Origin: an uncultured Caryophanales bacterium
Lineage (GTDB): Bacteria; Bacillota_I; Bacilli_A; RF39; UBA660
Direction of reading: 5' to 3'
DNA: 7,247 nt
Assembly: GCA_946402785.1 (NCBI GenBank)
Contig: CAMIXP010000065.1
Location: 1-7,247, forward strand
Below the pieces are notes generated by a model. That model did no database searches. It was not told the DNA's origin and was given only the letters and a program-made list of their open reading frames with translations. Shown piece by piece: positions 5,268 through 7,247 of the stretch. Made by a program: the position numbers and the translations under genes. The first letter of the stretch is position 1; every line of letters starts with the position of its first letter.

Positions 5268-7247
5268 CTATTTAGAAACAGTTACCGTTGCGGTACCAAT
5301 CGCACCCGTAGAAGAAATAGCTTTCAAAGTAGAAGTTCCTACTTTCTTACAAGTGATATGGGCAGCACGACAATCAATACAATTCGTCACAAGTCCACTA
5401 CTGGTTCCATTCTCCAGTGTTGCAACAGCCGTGTTACTACTTGAAATAGAAGAAATCGATGCTGGAGGCTGAGTTGGATCCGAAACAGACGTTTTAATCA
5501 TAACATCCACTTTCTTACCAACCTTACAAGTATAACTTGGTTGATCAAAATAAATGGTTCCCTTATCCGCTTCTTTTACCGTTAATTTAGATGTTGTCGA
5601 AGCACCTGTAGAAGAAGTAGCTGTCAAGGTAACAGATCCTGCTTTCTTACAAACAATATGTACGGCACGACAATCAATACAATTGGTAACCATTCCATCA
5701 CTTGTTCCATTCTCGACAGACGCAACATTGGTATTACTACTAGAGAATCCCGCAACAGATGGAATAACAGAGGCAACATTCGATCCAGCACGAATCATCG
5801 TATCGATAACTCTACCCTCCGAACAAGTATATTGTTCTTGTTCATATTTAATCCATCCAATTTCTTTTTCAACCGTAACTTTCGAAGAAGTTGTTTTAAC
5901 ACCCGTAGAAGAAACTGCTGTTAAAGTAACAGTACCCTCTTTCTTACAAACAATATGAGCAGCACGACAATCAATACAATTGGTTACTGTTCCATCTACA
6001 TATCCATCTTCAATCGTCGCAATATTAGGATTAGAAGTAGACATACTTTTAATGGATGGGAACACACCAGGTGTATTAGAACCAGCCGTAATCATGACAT
6101 TAATAGATTGTCCTGCTTTACAAGAATAATTATTTTGATCAAACTTAATCCATCCTTTATCAGGAGCACTTACTTTAACAGTAGAAGTAGTAGAAGCACC
6201 ACTAGAAGAGATAGCGCTAAGGGTAACCGTACCTTCTTTCTTACAAGTAATATGAACAGCTCTACAATCAATGCAATCCGTTACACTACCATCCGCATAT
6301 CCATTTTCTACAGTCGCAATGGCGGTATTACTACTCTTGAAATCTTTGACATATGGAATTTGAGAAGTTCCTTCAGCACCCGTAGATATCAAAGTATTAA
6401 TTACTTTTCCTTCAATACAAGAATAAGACTCTTGTTCATAACGAATCCATCCCATATCTTTTTCTACATGAACAGAAACAGAAGCAGAGGCACCCGTAGA
6501 AGAGGTAGCACTAACAGTTGCAGTACCTTCACTCTTACATACAAGATGAGCAGCATAACAATCCACACAATTCGTTACCATTCCCGTAGTAGTTCCACTT
6601 TCGATCGTAGCAACCTTTGGATTATTACTCTTAATTTCATTAATCATAGGAATCGCACCTTCTCCGTCTGATCCCGTATGAATTAAAACATCAATCTTTT
6701 GACCTGTCTTACAAGAATAACTTGCCTCATCAAAACGAACCCATCCCTTACCAGGAGTATGAACAGAAACAACAGCTGTTGTAGTAGCTCCCGTAGAAGA
6801 AGTAGCTGTTAAAACAACCGTACCTTCCTTCTTACAAGAAACATGAACAGCACGACAATCCACACAATTGGTATCTAATCCATCTTTCGTACCAAAGGTA
6901 ACTTCCGCAATTCTTGGATTCATACTTCTAAAATCTTTTACAGAAGCAAGCTCTCCTTTAACAGAAATCATCGTATCAAATGTTTCCCCTACTTTACAAT
7001 TATAATGATTTTTCTCATATTCAATGGTTCCTGTAGGAATATTACCATTAATCATAATCGTATATTTTGCAATCGTTTGACTTGTTTTCTTAGAAACAAT
7101 TGTAATTGTTACTTCTCCATAAGACTTTGCATACAAATAACCCGTACCTGGATCAACATACGCAACATCATCATTACTAGAATAAAATTCTAAAGAAGAA
7201 AGATCAGAATAATCTAATTGTTTCTTTAATTCTACAACATCTCCAAT
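5268..7247 (-). CDS. Large BIG2-like Ig-fold repeat protein, cysteine-rich (N-terminus outside window)
   Basis: The frame is open from the window edge (7247) to the TAG at 5268, giving 659 visible residues. A TTG at 7134-7136 could be taken as a start, but the frame continues upstream with good coding sequence and there is no ribosome binding site, so the true start lies outside. Visible residues 1-72 look like an ordinary BIG2 (bacterial Ig-like) domain without cysteine (YSSNDDVAYVDPGTGYLYAK, then YGEVTITI). Residues 73-659 are six tandem repeats of 95-99 residues. Each keeps BIG2 signatures (YxCKxGQ, SSNxxIATIExG, KKEGTVTLTAxSSTG) but carries an added insert with C-x2-C-x3-H-x2-C. BIG2 arrays usually build rods on secreted or surface proteins, in adhesion or as cell-envelope stalks. 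No LPxTG sorting signal or C-terminal membrane helix exists: the protein ends a few residues after the last repeat (TVTVSK). Attachment, if any, must be at the missing N-terminus. The ligand is unknown. Confidence 0.9.
   Translation of the reverse strand: MGDVVELKKQLDYSDLSSLEFYSSNDDVAYVDPGTGYLYAKSYGEVTITIVSKKTSQTIAKYTIMINGNIPTGTIEYEKNHYNCKVGETFDTMISVKGELASVKDFRSMNPRIAEVTFGTKDGLDTNCVDCRAVHVSCKKEGTVVLTATSSTGATTTAVVSVHTPGKGWVRFDEASYSCKTGQKIDVLIHTGSDGEGAIPMINEIKSNNPKVATIESGTTTGMVTNCVDCYAAHLVCKSEGTATVSATSSTGASASVSVHVEKDMGWIRYEQESYSCIEGKVINTLISTGAEGTSQIPYVKDFKSSNTAIATVENGYADGSVTDCIDCRAVHITCKKEGTVTLSAISSSGASTTSTVKVSAPDKGWIKFDQNNYSCKAGQSINVMITAGSNTPGVFPSIKSMSTSNPNIATIEDGYVDGTVTNCIDCRAAHIVCKKEGTVTLTAVSSTGVKTTSSKVTVEKEIGWIKYEQEQYTCSEGRVIDTMIRAGSNVASVIPSVAGFSSSNTNVASVENGTSDGMVTNCIDCRAVHIVCKKAGSVTLTATSSTGASTTSKLTVKEADKGTIYFDQPSYTCKVGKKVDVMIKTSVSDPTQPPASISSISSSNTAVATLENGTSSGLVTNCIDCRAAHITCKKVGTSTLKAISSTGAIGTATVTVSK
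5271..7031 (-). repeat. Six in-frame tandem repeats of about 290 bases encoding cysteine-rich BIG2-like domains
   Basis: The units in transcription order are 6747-7031, 6453-6746, 6156-6452, 5859-6155, 5562-5858 and 5271-5561 (95, 98, 99, 99, 99 and 97 codons). Each opens with G(W/T)(I/V) and contains exactly four Cys: one in YxC near position 12 and three in the motif NCIDCRAAHIVC near 60-70. The His of that motif is present in all six. Units 1, 3 and 5 share Y-E-x after the opening, (N/D)T(M/L)I and AVH. Units 2, 4 and 6 share F-D-x, (D/N)V(L/M)I and AAH. DNA identity is locally high: units 4 and 6 share an identical 23-base stretch (5959-5981 and 5362-5384). Confidence 0.95.

Noticed and set aside
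5362..5981. Repeated plus-strand blocks of about 23 bases as a possible CRISPR array
   Set aside because: The blocks are spaced about 300 bases apart and correspond to the conserved Cys motif codons of in-frame protein repeats.
5554..6671. Long plus-strand open frames (134 and 238 codons) opposite the repeat protein
   Set aside because: They lie antisense to a clearly coding repeat array; their translations follow the repeat period, are compositionally odd (Ser/Thr/Arg/Asn-rich) and lack ribosome binding sites. They are shadows.
7134..7136. TTG as the start of the repeat protein
   Set aside because: The frame stays open for 37 more codons to the window edge with BIG2-like sequence, and no ribosome binding site precedes the TTG.

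Overview
The window is AT-rich. Its genes use strong Shine-Dalgarno sites of the AGGTGAT type, short intergenic gaps and factor-independent hairpin terminators, and encode an L19 / type I signal peptidase pair plus a MacB-like ABC transporter and an Ig-like (BIG2) surface-type protein. This fits a low-GC Gram-positive bacterium (Bacillota), perhaps of the Erysipelotrichia type, although the species cannot be fixed from the sequence. All tryptophans checked use TGG, so nothing points to a mollicute-type genetic code.

Every real gene lies on the minus strand, so transcription runs from high to low coordinates. In that order the window holds: (1) the 3' part of a large repeat protein (5268-7247, 5' end outside the window) made of one ordinary BIG2-like segment followed by six cysteine-rich BIG2-like repeats; (2) rplS, ribosomal protein L19 (4762-5106), with its own promoter and a structured leader; (3) lepB, a small type I signal peptidase (4195-4719); (4) a 470-residue soluble protein of unknown function (2712-4124); (5) a short HTH-WYL transcriptional regulator (2085-2660); and (6) the N-terminal 657 residues of an ABC transporter with fused ATPase and permease (1-1973, 3' end outside the window).

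Each complete gene, and the repeat protein, is followed by its own hairpin terminator, several of which overlap the stop codon. Most downstream genes have a candidate -10 element immediately after the preceding terminator. The region therefore looks like a series of mostly single-gene units facing the same way. The exception is lepB: there is no room for a normal promoter between the rplS terminator and the lepB ribosome binding site, so lepB probably depends on read-through from rplS.

The most unusual content is the repeat array. Each of its six units carries four cysteines and a histidine in the pattern YxC ... C-x2-C-x3-H-x2-C, inserted into an otherwise standard BIG2 framework. The units alternate between two subtypes, which implies growth by duplication of a two-domain unit. 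The 470-residue orphan between lepB and the WYL regulator is the other candidate for new biology. No RNA genes, insertion sequences, CRISPR arrays or phage genes were seen. No gene-free stretch exceeds about 165 bases.
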